From JBCCCJ01 sp039029315 (lineage in GTDB: Bacteria > Bacteroidota > Bacteroidia > J057): 26,379 nucleotides of DNA. The notes beneath the pieces are model-generated. The model did no database searches, had not been told where the DNA came from, and was given only the letters and a program-made list of their open reading frames with translations. Of this stretch, positions 16,205-25,000 are shown piece after piece. Position numbers and translations under genes: made by a program. Each line of letters begins with the position of its first letter. The first letter of the stretch is position 1. The DNA is taken from the NCBI GenBank assembly GCA_039029315.1, contig JBCCGK010000139.1:1-26379 (forward strand), written 5' to 3'.

Positions 16205-17020
16205 TTATGGACAAGTAAAGGTCATATTTCCTGTATTTCCAGAAGGCGTAAAGGTGAACTGGGTCGTTTGCCCATTGACCGGACCTACAGAAAAGTCCAC
16301 ACTGGCACCTGTAACATTGCCAAGTGGATTGACATAAAAGACGTAGGTACTGCTCTCATCGATAGAGTATGTGAAAGAGCTTCCATTCGTCAAGGAGAAG
16401 TTCTGAGAAAATGCGCCATTTTCCGTTACTGTTACCCAAGCAGTTGACATAAAGCCAGTCCAGTTGATAGTTCCAATAACATCACAAGTGGAAGAGGATA
16501 CCTCATCACAATCGAAGTTGATTACACCAGTTGAATGTGGTCCAGCTCCAAAGAAATTGTACACGTGACTGGTCCCTCCGACAGTACCTACAGTGAGGTT
16601 AACTGCTCCAGCATTTGTTACATTCCCCAGCGGATAGACAATAATGGTGTAATCCAAGCTTTCATCTATCGTATAGGTGAAGTTACCACCATTCCCCAAC
16701 AAGAATACCTGAGCCGGAGATCCGTTCGCATAAATGGCCACCCATACATTGGTCATGAAGCCATTCCAGGTAATTGACCCCTGAATATCACAGGTAGAAG
16801 AAGCCTTTTTCTTGGCAGCCGATTCTTCTGTAGTGGAAGCGATGTAAGGTTTTGAAGTTTCCATGTCATAGGAAGGAGGAATAGAACGATAGTCCAGTGT
16901 CTCAAAATCTTCAGCAGTCATTGCCAGCGTATCCTCCGAAACGGAAACAACTTCTGGTTGGCAAGCAACAACAAACAACATAGCAGCAATTGATAGTAGA
17001 AAAATAATTTTTTTGTACAT
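16205..17020 (-). CDS. Lipoprotein with two tandem ~93-residue beta-rich repeats, function unknown
   Basis: A 271-residue protein with a lipoprotein signal peptide (lipobox VVAC, Cys20), then a polar linker with a lysine run (~68-73) and two tandem repeats. Repeat 1 spans Cys77-Cys171 and repeat 2 Cys179-Cys270. Each starts STCD, contains W(N/T)GFM, FTY(T/S)IDES and PLGNVT, and ends in a single Cys. The paired cysteines suggest one disulfide closing each beta-sandwich-like domain. I do not recognise a named family. It is probably surface or periplasmic. It is divergent from the PadR gene (192 bp between starts), so the PadR protein could control it too. It has its own strong terminator. Confidence 0.75.
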   Translation of the reverse strand: MYKKIIFLLSIAAMLFVVACQPEVVSVSEDTLAMTAEDFETLDYRSIPPSYDMETSKPYIASTTEESAAKKKASSTCDIQGSITWNGFMTNVWVAIYANGSPAQVFLLGNGGNFTYTIDESLDYTIIVYPLGNVTNAGAVNLTVGTVGGTSHVYNFFGAGPHSTGVINFDCDEVSSSTCDVIGTINWTGFMSTAWVTVTENGAFSQNFSLTNGSSFTYSIDESSTYVFYVNPLGNVTGASVDFSVGPVNGQTTQFTFTPSGNTGNMTFTCP

Positions 17021-17121
17021 GGTCGAAAAAATTAAGCGTGTTAAATATGTTTTCGATCTCCAAATGTTTGTCGGTGCGAAATAGTAAACACTTTTTTGAA
17101 AAAAAATATTTTATATACGAA

Positions 17122-17187
17122 TATGAAAAATATCTGAGCTGAGATTTGGTCTTCAATTTTATTTCATATACATTTATGAAAAATATC
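17122..17187. promoter_or_regulatory. Two perfect 13-bp direct repeats, candidate PadR operator
   Basis: TATGAAAAATATC occurs at 17122-17134 and again at 17175-17187, 53 bp apart, in the AT-rich divergent region between the repeat lipoprotein and PadR genes. The second copy overlaps the likely start region of the PadR transcript. PadR proteins usually autoregulate from AT-rich sites close to their own gene, so this is a fair operator candidate. Binding is inferred. Confidence 0.4.
17145..17176 (+). promoter_or_regulatory. Possible Bacteroidota-type promoter of the PadR-permease operon
   Basis: TTTG at 17145-17148 and TACATTTA at 17169-17176, 20 bases apart, resemble the TTTG / TAnnTTTG elements used by the Bacteroidota primary sigma factor; the last base of the -7 element differs. 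It ends 36 bases before the PadR start codon and overlaps the second direct repeat. Confidence 0.35.
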
Positions 17188-17212
17188 ACACTGACAACAG
17201 AGCTGATTCACG

Positions 17213-17551
17213 ATGAAAGGCACACATCTGGGAGAATTTGAAGAAATCATCCTCTTGAGTATTGCAGCTTTATATACAGAGGCTTATGGTGTTGCTATCA
17301 AAAAACATTTGGAAGCGGAGACAGGTCGCCGAATCAGTATTGGAGCAGTCCATGCTGCATGTAATCGATTATTAGACAAGGGATTCCTGTCTGCAACTTT
17401 AGGTGAAAAATCTGATAAACGAGGCGGCAAAAGGAAAAAATGCTATACAGTTACCATGGCCGGTCAGAGAGCGTTAGTGGCCACGCGTGATCTGAGAAAC
17501 CGATTGTGGGATCAAATTCCCGGAACCGCATTTGATTTTGGATTCTCATGA
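17213..17551 (+). CDS. PadR-family transcriptional regulator
   Basis: A 112-residue cytoplasmic repressor-type protein of the usual PadR length. The winged helix-turn-helix fills residues ~5-90: LGEFEEIILLSIAAL opens it, SIGAVHAACNRLLDKGFL is the recognition helix, and the basic wing RGGKRKKCYTVT follows. The stop TGA overlaps the ATG of the permease gene (ATGA, four bases shared), so the two are translationally coupled. This PadR plus prefix-permease pair is a recurrent unit in Bacteroidota, with the regulator thought to respond to membrane or envelope compounds. The effector is unknown. It probably represses its own operon through the upstream AT-rich sites. Confidence 0.92.
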   Translation: MKGTHLGEFEEIILLSIAALYTEAYGVAIKKHLEAETGRRISIGAVHAACNRLLDKGFLSATLGEKSDKRGGKRKKCYTVTMAGQRALVATRDLRNRLWDQIPGTAFDFGFS

Positions 17552-20229
17552 GTGCCCCCCTTCAAGAGCAGCGCCCCCCTGAATGGGTGTTGAGATTTCT
17601 TCGATGGTTCTGTGCAGAAGCCTTTCATGAAGAAATCGAAGGCGATCTGTATGAGTTATTTTTTGATCAAGTAGAAAATCAGGGCTATAAGGCGGCCCGA
17701 AGGCGATTCTTTCTCTACGTATTTCCTTACCTCAGACCCTATTTCTGGGGCAAAAAACGCGTGTCCATGTTTCACCTGTTTCCAACGCTGTCTATGATAC
17801 TGAATTACCTTAAAGTAGCCTGGCGAAATACCAGAAGAAATCTAGCCTTCTCCACGATTAGCTTGCTGGGGCTTACCAGCGGGATGGTGGCCCTCCTGTT
17901 CATTGGAGAGTATGTGCGTTTTGAGAAAAGTTACGATCAGTTTCACGACAATGAAGAGAATCTATATCGCTTGCGAGCGGAGGGATGGTACAAGGATGGG
18001 CGGAAGTGGTTTCAGGCCACAACCAATTTTCCGGTTGCAGGTCCTCAGGCTGCCGAAAAGACAGCTGAAGTCCTGGCTTTTGCCCGTGTTCACTGGTTCG
18101 AAGCAATCATGAGTCCGCAGGGAAAAGAGCAGGATGCCAGTTACAAAGAATTAGAGATGCTTCATGCGGATTCATCCTTTCTGGAGTTGTTTTCTTTTCC
18201 ATTGATTCACGGAGACAAGCATACAGCCCTGAAGGGACCAAATAAAGTGGTATTGACGCGTGAAATGGCACAGAAATATTTTGGGACGGATGATGTCCTG
18301 GGAGAAATTCTGGTCATGAATCAGGAGGACTTACTCACCATTACAGCTGTACTTGAGGACATTCCCCCAAATTCTCATCTGGAATTCGATTTTCTCCTTT
18401 CGTATGAGACCGTTCAAGACCCAAATTTTCATGAGAGTTGGGGCTGGACAAATTTTTTCACCTTTGTCAAGCTGGTTCCCGGCGCCAATATTGTCAAACT
18501 CCACGAGGCTTTCGACAAAATTTTGTACGATCAGAAGGGGGAGTATTATGACAACATACAAGCCAGTGAACATTGGCGACTACAGCGATTGAAAGACATT
18601 CATTTGCACTCAGGATTCAACACTGAGGCGGGAGTAGATGCACAGGCTGATATTGTGAATTTGTTATTGGCTATCGGAATCTTTGTGATGATTCTTGCCT
18701 GGATCAATTTTATCAACATTTCTACCGCCAGAGCCATTGAGCGAGGCAAAGAGGTAGGGATTAGAAAAGCCATCGGCGCCAGTCGCGGGCAATTAATCAC
18801 TCAATTCTTGCTGGAAGCCTTCCTCATCAACGGACTGGCTATGTTGTTTGCCGTCCTTCTGGTGCGACTATTTGCACCTGCTTTTGGAGAATTTTCCGGG
18901 CATCCAGCCGCAACAGAGATTTGGAAGCAAGCTCTTTTTTGGAAGATGACTTTGGGAATATGGGTGATCGGGAGTTTGGCTTCAGGAGCTTATCCAGCAC
19001 TGGTATTAAGTTCTTTCAAGCCAGTGTCAGTGTTGAAAGGGAAAAGAACTCCAGGAAACATCTTTTCCCTTCTGCGAAAAGGTCTGGTAATATTTCAATT
19101 TGCCATGGCAATAGGTCTGGTGATTGGAACGGTATCGATTTATCAGCAAATTCAGTTCATGCGTAGTCAGCACTTGGGATTTCGTATGGAACAGGTGTAC
19201 ATCCTTCACGGACCGCAGGCATTTCCCATTGATTCTACCTTTGATGGACATGTACTAACCTTCGAAACTGAGTTGCTCAGAAACCCCAGGATACAGAAAT
19301 TTACCGCTTCCCAAAGTGTGCCGGGACATTATGTCTCCGATTGGGGAGGATACATTCGAAGGGGGGATCGCGATGCCAGCTATGCCAAAACCTACGGCAT
19401 CATGGCAATGGATGAGTCCTTTTTGGAGACCTATGAATTGTCCCTGTTGGCCGGTCGGAATTTTTCTCCAGACATTGCCTCTGACAATGAAGCTGTCATC
19501 ATCAATGAAACTTCTTTGAAAAATTTGGACTTTGACAGCCCGGAAGCAGCCATTGATCAACTGATATTTTGCCCGCTGAACAATGCTTATGATGGGACAA
19601 AGGCTCGTGTAATTGGGGTGGTTAAAGACCACCATCATTATTCCCTCAGAAGTGCCTATCCTTCCATTATCTATCGGTATGGGGCGGCTCCATCTCAGTT
19701 TTTTTCTCTGCTCATCTCGCCACAGGAAATGGGGGAAACTCTCTCCTATATTCGCAAGCTGTGGCACCAGCATTTTGGTACTGAACCCTTTGATGCCTTT
19801 TTTCTGGACGATGAATTCAATGAATCCTATGAAGCGGATTTGCAGTTTGGAAACATCTGTGCGCTCTTCGCAGCCCTGGCAATATTCATTGCCTTGCTCG
19901 GCTTGTTTGGTTTGTCTACCTATATGACCATCCAGCGAACCAAGGAGATCAGTGTGAGGAAAATTCTTGGTGCCAGTATCCAGCAAATCGTCCTGTTGCT
20001 GTCGCGGCAATACCTCGTGTTGGTTGCTATTTCCGGTCTGTTAATCAGTCCGCTGGCGTATTGGGGCGTGAGCAATTGGTTGGAGGGATTTGCCTTTCAC
20101 ATGACGCCCAATCTCTTGCTATTCATGTTGCCTATCCTCTTTACAGTTCTTATTGCAGGATTGGCAGTCAGTTGGCAAACAATTCGCACAGCGCAAGCCA
20201 ACCCTGCTGAGTCTCTTCGACATGAGTAA
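17548..20229 (+). CDS. ABC transporter permease with N-terminal permease-prefix domain, FtsX/MacB type
   Basis: An 893-residue inner-membrane protein. Residues ~10-75 form the permease-prefix domain (PPEWVLRFLRWFC, then HEEIEGDLYELF), a cytoplasmic segment found on permeases paired with PadR regulators. A normal MacB/FtsX body follows: a first helix at ~105-125, GIRKAIGASR near residue 402, a second set of helices, VRKILGAS near residue 801, and the ending NPAESLRHE. It is longer than the permease at 4694-7150 by the prefix, and the two are paralogues of the same broad family. No ATPase is nearby, so the energy source must be encoded elsewhere. It overlaps the PadR stop by four bases. The substrate is unknown; export of toxic peptides or lipoproteins is the usual guess. 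Confidence 0.9.
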   Translation: MSAPLQEQRPPEWVLRFLRWFCAEAFHEEIEGDLYELFFDQVENQGYKAARRRFFLYVFPYLRPYFWGKKRVSMFHLFPTLSMILNYLKVAWRNTRRNLAFSTISLLGLTSGMVALLFIGEYVRFEKSYDQFHDNEENLYRLRAEGWYKDGRKWFQATTNFPVAGPQAAEKTAEVLAFARVHWFEAIMSPQGKEQDASYKELEMLHADSSFLELFSFPLIHGDKHTALKGPNKVVLTREMAQKYFGTDDVLGEILVMNQEDLLTITAVLEDIPPNSHLEFDFLLSYETVQDPNFHESWGWTNFFTFVKLVPGANIVKLHEAFDKILYDQKGEYYDNIQASEHWRLQRLKDIHLHSGFNTEAGVDAQADIVNLLLAIGIFVMILAWINFINISTARAIERGKEVGIRKAIGASRGQLITQFLLEAFLINGLAMLFAVLLVRLFAPAFGEFSGHPAATEIWKQALFWKMTLGIWVIGSLASGAYPALVLSSFKPVSVLKGKRTPGNIFSLLRKGLVIFQFAMAIGLVIGTVSIYQQIQFMRSQHLGFRMEQVYILHGPQAFPIDSTFDGHVLTFETELLRNPRIQKFTASQSVPGHYVSDWGGYIRRGDRDASYAKTYGIMAMDESFLETYELSLLAGRNFSPDIASDNEAVIINETSLKNLDFDSPEAAIDQLIFCPLNNAYDGTKARVIGVVKDHHHYSLRSAYPSIIYRYGAAPSQFFSLLISPQEMGETLSYIRKLWHQHFGTEPFDAFFLDDEFNESYEADLQFGNICALFAALAIFIALLGLFGLSTYMTIQRTKEISVRKILGASIQQIVLLLSRQYLVLVAISGLLISPLAYWGVSNWLEGFAFHMTPNLLLFMLPILFTVLIAGLAVSWQTIRTAQANPAESLRHE

Positions 20230-20620
20230 GTACGTGGACATATTTGCATATGCTAGTCTTTTCCTCCCCCTCCAAAGGGAAAAATCGTTGATTCCTTGCC
20301 TTGTGGGTTGATGTCTCCCGCTGACGGGAGAGCGGGAGAGTGGAAGATGATTGCCAAATATAAATAGATCCCCATACTTAAAAGATTTGAGAGAAATGTC
20401 CAATAGGATAGCGGGAAATCTGCTTCTTTGGATGGTGAGGTTATCGATTGATTGTTAGGAGTTTGTGAAGGTGGGAAAGCCTGTATTTTCTCTCCCTGCG
20501 GTTCAGTTTTTCCTACGCTATTTTCCCCAGAAAGCACATGCGAGTGTTTACCGCCATCTCCCCCTCAACATTAGGATGGCGAAACACAAAAATCTTTTCA
20601 CTTTTTTCAATTTTACAACT
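20230..20620 (+). other. Intergenic leader region with two hairpins
   Basis: 390 bases with no gene supported. A 9-bp perfect hairpin, TCTCCCGCT / AGCGGGAGA (20314-20322 / 20331-20339), follows the permease but lacks a T-run. Nearer the next gene, GTGTTT-AC-CGCCATC (20544-20558) pairs with GATGGCGAAACAC (20575-20587), a 13-bp stem with a two-base bulge, 33 bases before the ATG at 20621. The second may be a 5' leader structure affecting translation or mRNA stability. Confidence 0.45.
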
Positions 20621-21736
20621 ATGAGAACATTAACGTTTTTCACAGGATTGCTATTATTTATGCTAATCCTCTGTTCTTGTCAGTCTGAACTCGAAAACAT
20701 CAAACCCCTCAGCCCTGCAGATCACTCACCATCCAGTGCACGAATCGGTCCCAAAGATGATGGGGACCCCGGCCCAACAGAAAACCAGGAAAGCTGGCTG
20801 GCTTTCTATAGAGGGTTTAACAGCAATAAGGTGTTTTTTGCCCGCAGTTCAAATGGGCAACAGTTCTCCGAAGTTGGCTCTTTGGGATTGGGGGAGCAAA
20901 CAGATCGAACCCCCACATGTGTGCAGTTAGGAGATCGAATCTTTAGCTATTATCGAGGAAATACCTCTCATAAATTCTTCATGGCATTCAGTGATGATGA
21001 AGGAGATAGCTGGACCGGCAATTGGAATGTCATCAATCAGCAAATTGGTGCAGGTCCGGCAGCAGTAGAATATAATGGGGAAATCTTTGTTTTCTTTCCT
21101 AACAATGGCTCTACTACCGCCCGAACGATTGAGTATTGGCGTTCTTCAAATGGGTTCATGTTCACGGGGCCATTTTTTCCCGAGGTACAACCAACCACCA
21201 ACAATCCAGATGGAGATGTCCAACTTGCCAGAAATGTGGAAATGGCTCCTGTGGTGCACAATGGAAGACTATACCTGATTTATGTAGATGAAGGGAGAGA
21301 CATTCGTGTGATCAGTACCATGACTGGAAATCAGACTGAATGGATCATTGGTATCAACGATCTACTTTCTGAATCCACCAAAGATGGAATCTCTGCAACT
21401 TCTACTGGCTCTGAAATTGTCGTGGCATTTACCGGAAGAAACACCAATAAGGTATATACCAAGCGTGCAACAGCCATCAATTCCAGTGGGGGCTTGAATT
21501 GGAATACCCGAACCCATGTAGGTGCCTATTCTAATGAAAGGCCTGGGATTGCCACGAATCAGTCGGTGATGTCAGTATTGTACAAAGACGGAGGAAGTTC
21601 TGGTAATGGTCATGTACAAGGAGACTTTACCAACTTGCCCGGAAATACATGGAATCCGATTCCCTGGTCAAGTTCTGGACCCAACTATTTTGGATATACT
21701 TCCTCTGGTGTCAGCTTAATGCATGTAGAACCATAA
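20621..21736 (+). CDS. Sialidase-fold (BNR-like) lipoprotein
   Basis: A 371-residue lipoprotein: the signal peptide ends ILCSC with lipidated Cys20, followed by an unstructured linker rich in Pro, Ser and Asp. Residues ~75-370 are repeated beta-strand units such as WLAFYRGFNSNKVFFARSSN, ISATSTGSEIVVAFTGRN and VVHNGRLYLIYVDEG, as in six-bladed sialidase/BNR propellers. A clear Asp-box is FSDDEGDSWTG. I cannot identify the arginine triad and Tyr/Glu pair of true sialidases, so a non-catalytic glycan- or protein-binding role is likely. An in-frame ATG at 20465 would add 52 residues without a signal function; 20621 puts the signal peptide at the N-terminus. Single gene, probably surface-exposed. 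Confidence 0.78.
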   Translation: MRTLTFFTGLLLFMLILCSCQSELENIKPLSPADHSPSSARIGPKDDGDPGPTENQESWLAFYRGFNSNKVFFARSSNGQQFSEVGSLGLGEQTDRTPTCVQLGDRIFSYYRGNTSHKFFMAFSDDEGDSWTGNWNVINQQIGAGPAAVEYNGEIFVFFPNNGSTTARTIEYWRSSNGFMFTGPFFPEVQPTTNNPDGDVQLARNVEMAPVVHNGRLYLIYVDEGRDIRVISTMTGNQTEWIIGINDLLSESTKDGISATSTGSEIVVAFTGRNTNKVYTKRATAINSSGGLNWNTRTHVGAYSNERPGIATNQSVMSVLYKDGGSSGNGHVQGDFTNLPGNTWNPIPWSSSGPNYFGYTSSGVSLMHVEP

Positions 21737-21782
21737 TCATACAATCTACTGGTCGTAAACAGCAGGCTTGCTCCTGTTATAG

Positions 21783-21813
21783 TCCTCCGATTTCCCACTT
21801 GGGGATCGGGGGA
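21783..21813 (+). terminator. Hairpin behind the sialidase-fold lipoprotein gene, possible weak terminator
   Basis: TCCTCCGAT-TT-CCC (21783-21796) pairs with GGGATCGGGGGA (21802-21813), about 12 pairs including one G-U and a two-base bulge, 46 bases after the stop codon. The following sequence (TTGTTC) is only mildly T-rich, so termination efficiency is doubtful. Confidence 0.35.
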
Positions 21814-21836
21814 TTGTTCAGTATCTACTTCATCTA

Positions 21837-22000
21837 AGAGACTGCTTGAACATCTATCATTTATTTTTTGTATGCGTCTTTTTTCCTCATTCTGCGGCTT
21901 TTTTTGTTCTCATAGCTCCACTATGAGAACAAAAAAGAACCTTGTCTGAGAAAAAATTACATCATAAAAATTCTCAGCACAGATATCCAAACAGTCTCTA
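21837..22000 (+). repeat. Repeat family C, copy 3 (164 bp, complete)
   Basis: It starts AGAGACTGCTTGAACATCTAT and ends ACAGATATCCAAACAGTCTCT, ~21-bp imperfect terminal inverted repeats. The central hairpin has perfect arms GTTCTCATAG (21906-21915) and CTATGAGAAC (21921-21930), extended by the T- and A-runs. A smaller hairpin with CTGAGAA / TTCTCAG arms follows. This is the most intact copy. It sits between the convergent ends of the sialidase-fold lipoprotein and subtilase genes. Confidence 0.9.
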
Positions 22001-22018
22001 AAATCAACCGATCTTGCA

Positions 22019-22053
22019 AAAAAAAAGCAGGCCCGGCACCATAGGGCCGGACC
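22019..22053 (-). terminator. Rho-independent terminator of the subtilase gene
   Basis: On the minus strand an 8-bp GC-rich stem, GGTCCGGC / GCCGGGCC (22046-22053 / 22030-22037), with an eight-base loop is followed by TGC and an eight-T run (A-run at 22019-22026). It lies 33 bases beyond the protease stop codon and 19 bases from repeat C copy 3. Confidence 0.88.
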
Positions 22054-22085
22054 TTGAGATAGATCTAGATGTGACTCTTCTATTT

Positions 22086-25000
22086 CTATTTCTTGACAAA
22101 TCTTTCTGTGAACTCTGTACCATCTTCCAGACGGGCTGTGAAGAAATACATGCCACTGGAAAGATGATCGATGGTCAGTTGATTGACACCACCATCCATT
22201 TTTTCTGCCCAGATGGTGCGGCCAGTCAGGTCAACAATTTTCGCATCGAAAGACATTTCGCTTTGTCCCAGATTGATGGTCAATTGCTGGAAGGCAGGAT
22301 TGGGATACAGACTGAGGCTGTATTCGCCTTCTGTTCCAAGGATTGCGGGTCCAGGCGTCTCATACTGAGCCAGGGTCCCTCCGGCACAACTTCCTTCATA
22401 TACCTTGACATTTCTGAAGTAGGAATTGCCATTTTGGGCCCCGCCATCATGGTCTGCGATGAATGCCAGATAAGTCGCTCCACCTGTATAGAAGGTTCCT
22501 ACGGGGATGGTGTAGGTCGTCCATCCAGAACCGGAATAGTTGTCATAGTTTGTGAGGCCCCAGTTCTGTGTCCCATGTACCTTGAAGGTGAGGTTCGAAC
22601 TGATTCCCAAATCACTATCAAAGGCGACGCCATGAATTTCTCCTTGGGTGGTTGATTGGAAATCGAACTCAATGACTGTATTCGCAGTGATGGTATATGG
22701 GAAATTGATGGCTTTCCAGGCATTGTTCTGGATGAACAGCGTCGCACCTCCATCCTGAACCTGGAAGCTACCATTGTCCTGCCCATTGCCATAGGCGATA
22801 ATAGAGGTAGAATTGAAATCAATCGTTGGACAGCCTCCGCCTCCACCGCCATCGGTGAGTGCAAGATTATCAATACAAATATCCCCTTGCCAGCTACTGC
22901 CTGTTGTGGCATTGAAGCGAAGCGCAACAGTTGTACCGGCATAACTACTGAGGTCTACATTGGCTGAATTCCAGGCACTTCCTTGTGAGCCTGATTCAGA
23001 CCAGACTGTGGTCCAGCTAGAGAGGTCTGTACTGGCTTCAAGAAGGACTGTTCCTACAGCATTCCCCAGCATATGATAGGAGAAACTAAGTGCTGGACTT
23101 GACACCCCTGACAAATCAAAGCAAGGTCCATTGAAAATGGTATTTTTCGAAGGGAAATTGGGAGAGGAAGCTTCCACATACATATAGAAACTACCATCGG
23201 ATGCACCAGAAGGACCTGTGCCATTGGAAGGCGTTCCTCCGCTTCTGCGTGTCCAGTCGAGGTCATCTCCGGATGCCTGACTCCAATCTCCGATTCCGCC
23301 TTCGAAGCTTTCTCCATATGGGAAGCTACTAATGGTGGTTGCACAGGAGGGTCCGCCACCACCACTGTTGTTCTCCACAGTGATGTCATCTATACAGAGA
23401 TCCCCTTGCCAACTGCTGCCTGTGGTTCCAGAGAAACGAAGTCTTACTTCAGCATTGCCAGCATAAGCGCCAAGATCCACGGTCGTACTATTCCAGCTAC
23501 TTCCTTGTGTACCTGAGAGGGTCCAGACAGTTGTCCAACTGCTGCCATCAAGACTGGCTTCCAGATCCAGTGTACCTACAGCATTGCCGAGCATATGATA
23601 CTGGAAGGAGATTTCTGGATCACTCAGTCCAGACATATCGAAGCAAGGACTGTTGAATAGCGTATTTTTAGAAGGATAGTTTGGCGAAGAGGCCTCTACA
23701 TACATATACCAGCTTCCGGCTGCAGCACTAGAAGGTCCAGTTCCATTGGAAGGTGTTCCGCCGCTGTTTCTACTCCAATCCAGATCATCTCCACTGCCTT
23801 GTGTCCAGGCGCCCAGACCCCCTTCAAAGCCTTCGCTATAGGGAAAACTGCTGATGGTGGAAGAACAGCTAGGACCACCTCCGCCACCGCTGGCTGCAGC
23901 TACAGCTCCACCAGCATTGACGCGTCCATTTCCATAGGTATTGTCAAACCCAGAAGAACCCATATCAATCGCTGTGGTGTACAGAATATTTTTCACCTCT
24001 GCATCTGTCAGGCTGGGATCTACAGACAATACCAATGCAGCGACACCAGCAACAACTGGACAAGCAGCTGAAGTTCCACCAAAAGTGGTGGTATAATTCC
24101 CTGTAGAATATCCTGCGCTTCCCATGCGGTCAATGGTTCGTACACCAGCTCCACTCAGGAATCCCTGCGCACTGACATCATTGGAAGGTGCAGTGATATC
24201 AAGGGTTGGTCCCTCATTGCTATAATCCGAAATGATTCCATCATTGCCGAAAGCACCTACCGCAATCACAGAAGGAAGATCTGCGGGATAGTCTACACAG
24301 GTTTTGTATCCATTGCCTGAAGCAAAAATGACAACACATCCCAATCCACCTCGGCCATTATTGACAGCATCATTGATGGCATTGGTCAGGGTGGCAAAAT
24401 TCGCAGTACAAGACGTATATCCCCAGGAGTTGCTCATGACATCCGCGCCATTGTTCTTGGCCCAGGTAACCCCATTGGCGATATCTTGTGCAGTTTCGCT
24501 TCCTGCAAAGATATTCACAGCGAGAAGTTGTACTTCTGGTGCAAGTCCCTGAACACCAAGATTGTTGTGAGAAGCTGCAATGATACCGGCACACGCTTCT
24601 CCGTGGTCTCCACTAGCATTGGGCGTGCCATTTCCTCCTGTCAATGGAGTATAGCCGCCAATTAAGCGAGAAGCGCCGCCACTATTATTGAGATCTTCAT
24701 GATCCTCCACTCCATCATCGATTACGGCAACGGTAATTGAAGAAGAGCCTAAGGTAGTCGCCCATGCTTCAGGTGCATTACAGTCTGCATCTGCTGTCCC
24801 TGGAAAACCATCGATGGTTTGGCCAGTATTGTTCATCTGAAACTGCTCAGAAAACAAGGGATCAGCATAATGGGTGAGCTTGGCATAAAAATCAGGATGG
24901 GCGAAGCGCGTCGATCCCGACTCCCTCAAGGCATTGGCCAGGGGGAGGACGTTCCGAATGCTCGGCACCTCGATAATGACCGTTTCAAACTCTGTGCGTG

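Noticed and set aside
20465..20620. Upstream start for the sialidase-fold lipoprotein gene
   Set aside because: It would bury the lipoprotein signal peptide 52 residues into the protein; the ATG at 20621 gives a normal signal peptide and lipobox.
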